A stretch of DNA of 64,000 bases from Gammaproteobacteria bacterium (GTDB lineage: Bacteria > Pseudomonadota > Gammaproteobacteria > GRL18). Of the stretch, positions 34,831 to 42,952 are shown in pieces. Position 1 is the stretch's first letter, and every line of letters starts with the position of its first letter. The notes beneath the pieces are model-generated. The model made no database searches. It was given only the letters and a program-made list of their open reading frames with translations, and was not told the origin of the DNA. The translations under genes and the position numbers were made by a program. The DNA is taken from assembly GCA_016744995.1 (NCBI GenBank), contig JADGDG010000003.1:248001-312000 (forward strand), read 5' to 3'.

Positions 34831-35780
34831 TAATGTCCTCCCTTTTTGCTCTTAGTAAGATATTGTTCACTGAGTGGTCTTTTGGTGAGTTTGTCATAAT
34901 CAATAATAATTGACGGCTCAGCAGTAGGACAAATCATTTCACAGACACCACAGCCAACACAGCCATCATAAATGACAGGTTTCATATGTTTAACACCATT
35001 TTTTTCTTCAATGAGTTCAAGGCCGATAGCGCGTTCTGGCGGGCATTGGTTTTCGTCACCTGATGGAAATTTTCCATCCTTACATTGGTTATAACGTTGT
35101 TCAATCGGGCATGCCTGCACACATAAATCACAAATCTCAACATCATAAGGGTGATCTTTTAAGAGAATGGGATTCCAGCGATCAATTTCTTCATAACGAA
35201 GTAAACCTTCATGATCAGGGCCCCTCGCCTGTCCTTTAAAGCCTTTGCCTGCCACAGCAAGGCAAAGTTTGGGTTTATCTAAAACAGCAAAGCCCATACG
35301 AGTATCATGAGTATAATCCAGAGTATGCGTCAGTGAACCTGTTGGGCAAGCCAGAACACATTGAAGACCATCACATGAAAAATCACAAGCCTGCTCTCGG
35401 GCATCAATATAAGCTGTTCCAAGGCCAAATCCTGTATCCATATCATCCAGTTTAACGGCATTAACAGGGCAGACCTGCACACATTGGCCGCATTTAATAC
35501 AGGATGACAGGTATTGTTCTTCTGATAAAGCACCCGGTGGACGTAACTTTTGCCGTTTACCTTCAGAGGGGATTGGCATGAAACCCAGTAAAGAAATACT
35601 GGTCACACCGGCAGTTAAAACCACTGAACGAAGAAATTGTCTGCGGGCTTCCTGGGCTCTTCGTCCAGGACCACGTTTTATATTCTTTTTCTTTGGTGTT
35701 TTTTTCACTGCATCAGAAACGCCCTCAGAGTTTGCCTGAGTACTATTTTCTGCATTTGAATTTTTAGCTGAGTTATTCAT
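34830..35780 (-). CDS. nosG: NosG/NapG-like polyferredoxin
   Basis: The 316-residue protein has a twin-arginine-like N-terminal signal (RRQFLRSVVLTAGVTS). It also has several 4Fe-4S motifs, including CIKCGQCVQVCP, CDLCVQACP and CGVCEMICP. It pairs with NosH as NapG does with NapH. The first codons overlap the nosD stop by 4 bp. The 1-4 bp overlaps through nosD-nosG-nosH-nosF-nosL point to a tightly coupled operon. Confidence 0.9.
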   Translation of the reverse strand: MNNSAKNSNAENSTQANSEGVSDAVKKTPKKKNIKRGPGRRAQEARRQFLRSVVLTAGVTSISLLGFMPIPSEGKRQKLRPPGALSEEQYLSSCIKCGQCVQVCPVNAVKLDDMDTGFGLGTAYIDAREQACDFSCDGLQCVLACPTGSLTHTLDYTHDTRMGFAVLDKPKLCLAVAGKGFKGQARGPDHEGLLRYEEIDRWNPILLKDHPYDVEICDLCVQACPIEQRYNQCKDGKFPSGDENQCPPERAIGLELIEEKNGVKHMKPVIYDGCVGCGVCEMICPTAEPSIIIDYDKLTKRPLSEQYLTKSKKGGH

Positions 35781-37096
35781 TGCAAGTACCTTTTCAGTCT
35801 TCTTTCCAGCTCGGTTTCGTTTCCATTTTCTGCTTCAGCATTAATATCATCTTCATCTCTGCCATCTCTGTCCACTATTTTAAGACTAACGTCCATCAAT
35901 GGCTTTTTATCCCTTAATATCATATCCGGCTCACTAAAGGGGGCCAGGCGTTCCAGAAAATCAATCAACTCCAACATGGCAGAACCTTTGTAAAACTGCG
36001 CTCCGGGTACATCCTGCCATATACGATCTGCATAGGCGTAAATTTCATGTGGGGTATCACCAATATTATCATCATTGAGATCAAAACCTTCATAATTATC
36101 CCAATAATTGCCATCCCATTCATTTCGATTCGCTGTCTTACCTCCGGAAACGATAATTTGAGTGATATTAGCCTTAAAGTGATTATTTTTAAAAATATTG
36201 TCTTTCCAGTTAGCTAAAAAACGAATGCCAATACCATTAAATGCAATTAAGTTATTGGTAAAATGATTCTTTGTATCAGGCTGATAGGGAGAAACATCAA
36301 TTGATAAACCGATAGAACTGAAGAGGATTTTATTATCTGCCACTACAATGTCTGACGTTTCTTTAAAGCCAATGCCAACACCGGCAGCACCCGTTGCATG
36401 AGAAATAATATTATTTTTAATCGTAACACCATCACTATACATTAAGAAAATACCAACTGAGTTGTCATAGTACTCATTGTTAGCCACTTCATTATACTGT
36501 GAATACATAAAATGCAGCCCATAACGTCCACCGTGACTGATATTATTTTTTATAACGTTATTTTTTGAATACCAGACAACCATATCACGGGTGTTATTGA
36601 TAGTGTTGTGAGTAATTTTATTATTAAAGCTGTACCATAAGCGAATGGCATCACCACGCATGCCTAGCTCTTCATCTTTTGAGCTAATGACATTTCGTTT
36701 AACCACGTTATTTTCTGACTGCTGTAAATCAATGCCAAACAGACAGTTGTCAATAATATTATCTTTAATCACATTAAAGTTGCCACGAACCTGAACACCT
36801 GAGTCTAAATCATTATGATGCTCGCCGGAATTTGTTAAATGAAGATTTTTAATCACTGCACCATCGGTATCAAGAACAATAACCGAACCTTTGCCACCAG
36901 AATCGATAGTTACTTTATCCTGGCCATCTAAGGTGATTGCCTGATCAATGAAAACAGGACCCGAATAGGTGCCTGGAGGAATGACAAAAACATCCCCTCG
37001 TTTCAGCTCATCGACCAGAGGCTGTAATGGTGGAAAACTGGCATAGCTGAAAGAAGTAAAAAGGATGAATGAAAAGCAAATAAATCGTAGAATCAT
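35777..37096 (-). CDS. nosD: NosD periplasmic beta-helix copper-site maturation protein
   Basis: The 439-residue protein has a signal peptide (about 1-19). A long right-handed parallel beta-helix follows, built of repeated short strands with Asn-rich turns (NNVIKNNI, YNEVANNEYYDNS, GVTIKNNII). Near the C-terminus are the NosD segment DRIWQDVPGAQFYKGSAM and an acidic tail. It is the periplasmic part of NosDFY in known systems. Confidence 0.94.
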   Translation of the reverse strand: MILRFICFSFILFTSFSYASFPPLQPLVDELKRGDVFVIPPGTYSGPVFIDQAITLDGQDKVTIDSGGKGSVIVLDTDGAVIKNLHLTNSGEHHNDLDSGVQVRGNFNVIKDNIIDNCLFGIDLQQSENNVVKRNVISSKDEELGMRGDAIRLWYSFNNKITHNTINNTRDMVVWYSKNNVIKNNISHGGRYGLHFMYSQYNEVANNEYYDNSVGIFLMYSDGVTIKNNIISHATGAAGVGIGFKETSDIVVADNKILFSSIGLSIDVSPYQPDTKNHFTNNLIAFNGIGIRFLANWKDNIFKNNHFKANITQIIVSGGKTANRNEWDGNYWDNYEGFDLNDDNIGDTPHEIYAYADRIWQDVPGAQFYKGSAMLELIDFLERLAPFSEPDMILRDKKPLMDVSLKIVDRDGRDEDDINAEAENGNETELERRLKRYLQ

Positions 37097-37165
37097 CGTA
37101 TGGTTGTCTTTGAAATAAGTTTATTAGCCGAGGGCTCTTATCATCGCTAAAGGGGTTGCTAAAGA

Positions 37166-37232
37166 GGTTAGAGTCAAATGGTATTAAGCACTAAACTTTA
37201 TAAGAAAAAAATTTAGCCATTTGACTCTGACC
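37166..37232. repeat. REP-like palindrome between nosB-like and nosD
   Basis: GGTTAGAGTCAAATGG (37166-37181) pairs with CCATTTGACTCTGACC (37217-37232): 16 bp with one G-U. A further CTAAA/TTTAG pair lies in the AT-rich interior. It fills the 157-bp gap between nosB-like and nosD. The GGGGTCAGAGTCAAATGG-like arm resembles intergenic palindromes spread in many gammaproteobacteria (recollection, not searched). Confidence 0.6.
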
Positions 37233-37253
37233 CCGGATACTTAAAACAAGCTA

Positions 37254-38441
37254 TTATAAAGACTCTTTACGACGCATTAAAGCAATTGTCGCCAATATCC
37301 CTGAGTTTAACATCATTAAACCAAAACCAATACTTGGGTAAGAAAAAGTCGCAAACTGTGCCACCTTACCTTCGCCAAAAACAGTCGGCATAAAGGGTTT
37401 AACGGCAAAAGCTCCCATGTCATTTAAAGTGTGGCCATACCACCACAACCAGGAAGCATAATCGATAACAAAGAAAACAGGTAAAGCCATTGGTACCAAT
37501 ATTAACAACCAATAAACTGGATTCTTAGTCGCCCGAGTACCAACCACGATAAGTAATAGCATTGCACCAATTAGACCAAAGAAAACCACATTCGTTGCGA
37601 TTCTAAGTACTTTAACCATAGGTCTGATTTCATCCTGGTTATTAAAATAACGACCTAAAACCTTACCATAATGCCAGGCCATCAGCTGATAGCCATTACC
37701 AACCCATTCATCTGATACACGCTTGTTTGCATAGTCAATATCATAAGTTTCTTTAAGCTGAGTGATCAGACGTTGTTTTTCAGCAAGTTCAGGCTCCTGA
37801 GATGCCATAGTTTCTTCTGCATCATTAATATCATCCATACTTTCAACTTCTCTGCCAGCTAAAGAATCTCTTAATTGTCGCAAAGCACGTTCAGAATTAA
37901 CCGCTTTAACCGAACCAAGGGTTTTATCATTAGCATCCTGATCCAGCTGGTTCATCAGTGCATATAGATAGCCTTCATTTTGAAAATTTAAACCATCAGT
38001 TTTATAGATAGTAAGAGTCATCCAGACTGCATTAAACGCAAAGGCAGCACCTAAAAACATCCTCCGTTTTTTGGGATCAGAAATAGCAAAGCCAATGACC
38101 ATAATAATCAACAAGGTGATGAGAAAGGGTGAAAAACCGCGCTCAATCGGACCACCGGCAGCAATGGGGTACATGCCGACATAGTGATTAATCGTATCCA
38201 TTTCATGAACACAATCCAGGGCTTCTTCTTCAATAATTTCATCCTTAACCACCAGCGAGCAGCCGTTAAATACACCATTCATATGGAAGTTAATACGCAC
38301 ACCATCAGGGAATGCCGTTTCAGGATAGTTTGGTGCGGTAAGCGCAACCCACCAGATCGGGTTGAAGTACATTATAATCATTATGATCACAGAGGCAGCA
38401 GAAAGAGACGTTATAAGTAAAGAACGTTTTGTATCATTCAT
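37254..38441 (-). CDS. nosB: NosB-like integral membrane protein of the atypical nos cluster
   Basis: The 395-residue protein has about five to six transmembrane helices. A first periplasmic loop follows helix one and contains NPIWWVALTAPNYPETAFPDGVRI, with further periplasmic segments (HEMDTINHYVGMYPIAAGG). A long soluble helical insertion spans about 180-270. NosB proteins are found only in clade II nos clusters and their role is unknown. Its position between the nosZ/cytochrome genes and nosD fits that assignment. The symbol is inferred from layout and topology. Confidence 0.8.
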   Translation of the reverse strand: MNDTKRSLLITSLSAASVIIMIIMYFNPIWWVALTAPNYPETAFPDGVRINFHMNGVFNGCSLVVKDEIIEEEALDCVHEMDTINHYVGMYPIAAGGPIERGFSPFLITLLIIMVIGFAISDPKKRRMFLGAAFAFNAVWMTLTIYKTDGLNFQNEGYLYALMNQLDQDANDKTLGSVKAVNSERALRQLRDSLAGREVESMDDINDAEETMASQEPELAEKQRLITQLKETYDIDYANKRVSDEWVGNGYQLMAWHYGKVLGRYFNNQDEIRPMVKVLRIATNVVFFGLIGAMLLLIVVGTRATKNPVYWLLILVPMALPVFFVIDYASWLWWYGHTLNDMGAFAVKPFMPTVFGEGKVAQFATFSYPSIGFGLMMLNSGILATIALMRRKESL

Positions 38442-38624
38442 AAAAGAAGATCCTTAAAAAATATGGCTATAGCATTTTCCTCCCCAAGTCCGTGCTAAAC
38501 GTGTTTATAATACGTTTACAAAATAGTTTTCAAAAATATAAAAGAAAGACAACTATTTAGTAAAAATATTAGCAAAAATACTTATGAAATTTTGCTTCAC
38601 CCTATATTTGAGTTATTTATTCTC

Positions 38625-38663
38625 TGCTGGGATGATGGACACGAGAAGCCCATCATCCCAGCA
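38625..38663. terminator. Strong 14-bp hairpin between the diheme cytochrome and nosB-like genes
   Basis: A perfect 14-bp stem (TGCTGGGATGATGG and its complement) encloses an 11-nt loop. It lies 31 bp after the cytochrome stop and 184 bp before the nosB-like start, in a 253-bp gap. No U-run follows in the minus direction. It may be an mRNA-stabilising or attenuating element that sets expression of the downstream maturation genes. Confidence 0.55.
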
Positions 38664-38694
38664 CAGAAAAGTCATCAATATAAAGATTTAATCC

Positions 38695-39432
38695 TTAATC
38701 AAAATCAGGATTTAGATAATCTTTTGATGGTGCTAAATCTTCCTTAGGCACAGGAATACGTGAAACGAAGTTAATTACATCAATCATATCTTGCTGTGAA
38801 AAACCTTTGATCTGCTCGACCATATCAGGGTTTGCATTACGGCGCTTACCGTCACGAATCCACTCAAACTGTCTCAGCATGTAGTTATAGTGCTGACCAG
38901 CTAACTTTGGATAGAACTTCTCTGCATCACCCTGGCCAATATCGCCATGACATTTCACACAATTATCTTTATACAGTTTCTCACCCTTGGCCATGTCTGA
39001 AGTATCAGGCCCTTTGCCATTGTCAGGGTTCATTTTAAGTTTGTAAATATACTCAGTTACATCGGCAATTGCCTGCTCATCACCAATAGACTCAGGTAAG
39101 GCAAATGGATACATTGTTGGGTTATCACGATTTAAAGCACGAATATCTGCAAGCTGTTTAATTAAAACTTTTCTGTGCTGACCAGCTAACTGTGGGAAAG
39201 TACCTTCTTTGGTACCCCAGCCTTCAGGTAAGTGGCAGGCTGAACAGACTTCAAAGACATCCAGGCCATTTTCCAGGTTGGGTGTTAAGTGTAATGCAGC
39301 ATCCTGCTCACCACCACCTTTATTCCAGCCCGCTGCTTTAGCATGGGCGTCATCTTCTGATGCTGAAGCAATGCTAGTCATAGCTATTGCGGTTGAGAAT
39401 GCCAGCATTCTAATCGCTGATTTAAATTTCAT
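38695..39432 (-). CDS. Diheme cytochrome c in the nos cluster
   Basis: The 245-residue protein has a signal peptide (cleaved near SIASA, residues 20-24) and two heme sites, CSACH and CVKCH. Both lie in class-I domains with conserved PQLAGQH and PKLAGQH segments. It probably passes electrons from NosG/NosH to NosZ. A FNR-like box lies about 90 bp upstream. It differs from the duplicated pair at the far end of the cluster. Confidence 0.9.
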   Translation of the reverse strand: MKFKSAIRMLAFSTAIAMTSIASASEDDAHAKAAGWNKGGGEQDAALHLTPNLENGLDVFEVCSACHLPEGWGTKEGTFPQLAGQHRKVLIKQLADIRALNRDNPTMYPFALPESIGDEQAIADVTEYIYKLKMNPDNGKGPDTSDMAKGEKLYKDNCVKCHGDIGQGDAEKFYPKLAGQHYNYMLRQFEWIRDGKRRNANPDMVEQIKGFSQQDMIDVINFVSRIPVPKEDLAPSKDYLNPDFD

Positions 39433-39520
39433 TTTGGAAAACTCCCTTATTTTTTATCTATTACTATATAACTATATATTCAAACTGGCGGTATTTTTCC
39501 ACATCAAAAAAAGACTTTCC

Positions 39521-39534
39521 TTGACAAAAATCAA
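39521..39534 (-). promoter_or_regulatory. FNR-like box before the diheme cytochrome gene
   Basis: TTGAC-AAAA-ATCAA differs from the FNR/ANR/DNR consensus TTGAT-N4-ATCAA at one position. It is centred about 95 bp upstream of the cytochrome ATG at 39432. No good -10 was found at the expected spacing, so the call is tentative. Confidence 0.45.
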
Positions 39535-39656
39535 CTTCAGAAAAATTGACTAATAAAGTAAAGATTACCAATAAAGTAGACCATCAGGCAGTCAGCTCTA
39601 TATTTTATATCTAAAAAGCTGACCACACTATTTTTACCACCAAAACAAGAGAGAGC

Positions 39657-39989
39657 TTATTGTTGCTCAGAAAGCCATTGAGCAATTGCTTTCTTTTCTT
39701 CGTCAGTTGTGAGGTGAGTAATACCTTTCATTGCAGCAGTCATACCGTTTGAACGAGCACCACTTTGGATGTCTTTCATTTGATTAAAGGCATAATCTGC
39801 ATTTTGACCCGCTAGCTTTGGATAGGATGGCATAATTGGTGACTTAGCATCTTTACCATGACAAGCAGAACAACCACCTTTAGTAGCATCCAGATATAGA
39901 GCAGCACCGTCTAATGCCATAGCACTTGAAGCGAAACCGATACCGCCAACACAAACAAGAGTAGCTGCAATTTGAGTTAATTTTTTCAT
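39657..39989 (-). CDS. Monoheme cytochrome c (c553-like), NosC-type
   Basis: The 110-residue protein has a clear signal peptide (ending SSAMA) and one CSACH heme site. PKLAGQNADYAFNQMKDIQSG is typical of c553 proteins, and GMTAAMKGITHL provides a candidate Met ligand. It is directly downstream of nosZ, in the place NosC cytochromes take in atypical clusters. It is probably the immediate electron donor to NosZ. Confidence 0.9.
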   Translation of the reverse strand: MKKLTQIAATLVCVGGIGFASSAMALDGAALYLDATKGGCSACHGKDAKSPIMPSYPKLAGQNADYAFNQMKDIQSGARSNGMTAAMKGITHLTTDEEKKAIAQWLSEQQ

Positions 39990-40044
39990 TCTTATTTCCC
40001 ATTTAGAGTTTAAATTTTATGAACAGGCTCAGTTAGAAAGAGCG

Positions 40045-40086
40045 TTCAGTAATAGTATATTCCAGTATAGCTGAATATATACTGAA
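40045..40086. promoter_or_regulatory. Interrupted inverted repeat before the monoheme cytochrome gene
   Basis: TTCAGTA (40045-40051) pairs with TACTGAA (40080-40086), and TATATTC (40056-40062) with GAATATA (40073-40079). It lies 56 bp before the cytochrome ATG. It could be an operator or a leader hairpin. Confidence 0.35.
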
Positions 40087-40155
40087 TCAATACGCTTATC
40101 TGTAATTTACATTACATTAAACCTAATTATAATAAGGTTTTTATTTTCTATAAAT

Positions 40156-40191
40156 GAAAGAGGGGAAGTGTTTGCACACTCCCCCTCTTTC
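40156..40191 (-). terminator. Strong hairpin just after nosZ
   Basis: A 15-bp stem with one mismatch (GAAAGAGGGGAAGTG with CACTCCCCCTCTTTC) and a 6-nt loop begins 23 bp after the nosZ stop. The following minus-strand sequence is ATTTATAG, not a U-run. Partial termination or 3'-end protection, giving more NosZ than downstream proteins, is likely. Confidence 0.6.
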
Positions 40192-40213
40192 ACTGGTTCA
40201 AGCTAATTAAAAG

Positions 40214-42526
40214 TTATTTTTTGATAACTTTTGCACCATTTTGCTCAAGGTGAGTTTTAGCTCTCAGACCAATGTCTGCAGTTTTAACCTGATACTGCCA
40301 CCATTGACCAGCCCAAAGTGTCGCATTCTGCCAATCTTTCTTAGCAGCTGCTGCTTCAGATTTCTTCTTAGCTTCATCTGCAAAACCTAACTGGTCAGTT
40401 GCATCTTCAACCAGAGCCACAACAGATGGGAAATCTTTGTAGTTAGTACTGGTGATATAACCGACAACTGAGTTAATAATTGCCTGAGTATCATTATTGG
40501 TTTTAACCTGCTTCTTATAGTCAGCTTCTGTATAGGCCTGACCTTCAGTGACTTTACCCGCTTTCGCTTTGTAGCCCTTAGGTTTAACTAACAGATAACC
40601 TTCCATTTCCAGGTGCAGTGCTGAACAGAATTCAGTACAGTAATAAGGATAAACACCTTCTTTATGTACTTTGAATGTTGCACTAACAGTTTTGCCTGGC
40701 TCAAGTGATAAGTTCACGTTGTGAGCATAGATTGCAAAACCATGAGTTTCATCTTCCGCACGCTCCAGATTAGTCAGATGCAGTTCAATAATATCGCCTG
40801 CTTCTGCTTCAATTGTTTCAGGAGTGATGTGAGAGCGAATGGTTGTACCATTGACAACAACTCTACATTGACCACTTGCATCACAGGTACGAGTTGTTTT
40901 TTCACGACCCGCACGAGTCTTGAACTTGGAACGCTTGTCCGTACGTGAGTTCCAACCAGACTTATAACGTACTGCCGGCTTCAACTTGTCCGCTTTAATA
41001 GCAACAACATAGTGTGGTTCGCCCAAAGGTAAAGGCATATCATACAGCAGTTCCATTTTCTCACCGCTGATATCAATCAACTGGTGGTTCTGTGGGTGCA
41101 AAGGACCAACTGGATTGAAACGGTCAATAGCCAGTTTGTTTAGAGCAACCAGATATTTACCATCAGGACTAACAGAATCACCTTCCATAGTCATCAAGTG
41201 ACCAATGTTATAGTGAATAGAAAGCTTATCAAGAACTTTACCTTCACAATAGTTCCACTTACCAACCATGGAATCAACATATAAAGAAGTGTAAACCACA
41301 CACTCTTTAGAGTCATACTGCGTATGCAAAGGTCCAAGTCCTAATTCAACTTGCTTATGAAGTGTATCTTTCATACCAAGAATGGGGATACCATATGGGT
41401 CTTTGCCTTCAAATTTCTTGGCATCAATAGCTTTCTTGATTTTCTCAAAGCTATAAACATAACCATGGCTATCTAGTTTACCAGAAACAATGATGTATTT
41501 ACCGTCTGGAGAAACATCAACACCATGAGGACTCTTAGGCTCTGGGATCAGGTACAAGGCATTGTTCTTAACCATTGTATCCATCATTAAGACATCATGA
41601 CCATTGATTTTCTTAGCTTTACCAGCTTTAACCAGCTCGGCAGCTTTCTTCCAGTTAACCACGTGCATGAAGTCAGTATCTTTTTGCGAACAGCCTGCCT
41701 CATAGGGAGGACGTCCTTTCTCAATACCACCAACATAACGCTCAGAACAGAAAGAGTTTGTGAAAGACCAGCCTTCTGAAGCACCCTTACCAAAGTCAGA
41801 TAAATCCTGAGAATATGGAGGAGCCATTACAGTAAAAGACTGCTTAGGATCAAGACGACCCGCTTTGCGGTCAAATTTCCAATAAGTCATACCACCACGG
41901 TATTTCTCATTGAATTCTTCCAGAGGAACGTAATTATTTTCAAAAGGTGCGGGATATTGTGCCGCTTCAATAACGTACTCAGTATTTGTTGATACGAAAG
42001 CACCACCATGAGACGATTTGAACACTGGATTGATAACAATCTGCTTGGTTTCAAAGTCATGCAGATCAATAACGGCTATTCTTGGATTGGCTTTATCATT
42101 AATAAACAGATATTTACCATCATATTCACCATTAGTTTCTGAAATTGCCGGATGGTGAGTATCACCATAGGTCAGTTCAGTCGGGTGCATCTGACCCTGT
42201 GCTAATACTGCTTTTGACTCATCATCAAAGCCATAGCCCTGCCATGGTTCCGGTGTGAATACAGCAATATATTTCAATATACGCATGGAAGGTATACCGT
42301 AGACAATCACGTGTCCACTTTGACCACCAGAACTAAAGGCGAGGTATTCATCACGTCCACCAGTTGGTGTGTAAGTCTTTGCTGCTGCCAGCAAATCCTT
42401 CTGAGTCAGTCCTCTTGCTTTCATTACATCTTCGAGCGAAGACGCAGCGGAAGCACTAGATATGGCTCCCATGGCAATACTGACACCAGCTAGCAATGAG
42501 ACAACGCTCTTGCTTACTATTTTCAT
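40214..42526 (-). CDS. nosZ: Nitrous oxide reductase, clade II (Sec-type signal)
   Basis: The start at 42526 is supported by AAAAGGGTGC about 7 bp upstream. The ~770-residue precursor has a Sec signal (SLLAGVSIAMGAISSASA) without twin arginines, a hallmark of clade II NosZ. The beta-propeller carries His motifs for the CuZ site (DTHHPA, SPHGVD, GPLHTQYD, GHLMTMEGD, GPLHPQNH, GEPHYV). The cupredoxin domain carries the CuA motif CTEFCSALHLEM. The enzyme reduces N2O to N2 in the periplasm. It is divergent from menF and heads the nos cluster. Confidence 0.97.
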   Translation of the reverse strand: MKIVSKSVVSLLAGVSIAMGAISSASAASSLEDVMKARGLTQKDLLAAAKTYTPTGGRDEYLAFSSGGQSGHVIVYGIPSMRILKYIAVFTPEPWQGYGFDDESKAVLAQGQMHPTELTYGDTHHPAISETNGEYDGKYLFINDKANPRIAVIDLHDFETKQIVINPVFKSSHGGAFVSTNTEYVIEAAQYPAPFENNYVPLEEFNEKYRGGMTYWKFDRKAGRLDPKQSFTVMAPPYSQDLSDFGKGASEGWSFTNSFCSERYVGGIEKGRPPYEAGCSQKDTDFMHVVNWKKAAELVKAGKAKKINGHDVLMMDTMVKNNALYLIPEPKSPHGVDVSPDGKYIIVSGKLDSHGYVYSFEKIKKAIDAKKFEGKDPYGIPILGMKDTLHKQVELGLGPLHTQYDSKECVVYTSLYVDSMVGKWNYCEGKVLDKLSIHYNIGHLMTMEGDSVSPDGKYLVALNKLAIDRFNPVGPLHPQNHQLIDISGEKMELLYDMPLPLGEPHYVVAIKADKLKPAVRYKSGWNSRTDKRSKFKTRAGREKTTRTCDASGQCRVVVNGTTIRSHITPETIEAEAGDIIELHLTNLERAEDETHGFAIYAHNVNLSLEPGKTVSATFKVHKEGVYPYYCTEFCSALHLEMEGYLLVKPKGYKAKAGKVTEGQAYTEADYKKQVKTNNDTQAIINSVVGYITSTNYKDFPSVVALVEDATDQLGFADEAKKKSEAAAAKKDWQNATLWAGQWWQYQVKTADIGLRAKTHLEQNGAKVIKK

Positions 42527-42658
42527 ATTTGCACCCTTTTTTGTTAAAACTTTTTTATTGGAAACGTTTCCTGAAAGAAAAATTACAATCATAAGATAGC
42601 ACAAATTATGTGAAATGAAACATAAAGTGTGTCATATGACGCAGTTTCCTTTTGTATG

Positions 42659-42700
42659 AATATAAGACCATCGAAGTTTAATAGCATTGATCTACATCAA
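42659..42700 (-). promoter_or_regulatory. FNR/ANR/DNR-type promoter of nosZ
   Basis: A perfect palindrome TTGAT-CTAC-ATCAA lies at 42687-42700. On the minus strand a -10 hexamer TATATT lies at 42659-42664, which places the dyad centre about 41.5 bp upstream of the predicted start. That is the class II activation geometry of FNR/CRP-family regulators. It leaves a ~125-nt leader before nosZ. Oxygen- or NO-responsive control is inferred. Confidence 0.85.
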
Positions 42701-42792
42701 AAGGCTTATTTTTTAGATAATAATAATTTCAATTAAGCAGTTATTCTTCTGATTATCGATAAAAAACTGATAATAGTGTTGATCAAAAATAA

Positions 42793-42821
42793 GTCACATT
42801 GAGATTAAACTGGGTTATAAT
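42793..42821 (+). promoter_or_regulatory. Candidate promoter of the menaquinone operon
   Basis: GTCACA (42793-42798), a 17-bp spacer and TATAAT (42816-42821) form a plausible sigma70 promoter for menF, with a ~125-nt leader. It is separated from the nosZ FNR box by about 92 bp. Confidence 0.45.
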
Positions 42822-42866
42822 TTTGCTTAGCTCGAATGTAGAGCAAAGATGGATGCTTTGAATTAT

Positions 42867-42906
42867 AGGTGGGCGGAATGGCGATCCTCCCGTAGCCCTT
42901 AAACCT
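42867..42906 (+). other. Structured segment in the menF leader
   Basis: AGGT-GGGC (42867-42874) can pair with GCCC (42895-42898) and ACCT (42903-42906), enclosing a GGA/TCC helix. Just upstream are two small hairpins (GCTC/GAGC and CAAAG/CTTTG). The segment is more GC-rich than its surroundings and lies 46 bp before the menF ATG. It could be a cis-regulatory RNA or a relic repeat. I do not recognise a known riboswitch. Confidence 0.35.
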
Positions 42907-42952
42907 GTGTTTGTTTGAAATTTTAAAAAAGTTATTAATAAAGTTGTAATAA

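Noticed and set aside
42630-42650. TGACGCAGT match to the conserved hairpin loop in the nosZ leader
   Set aside because: Only nine bases match and no long flanking inverted repeat is present.
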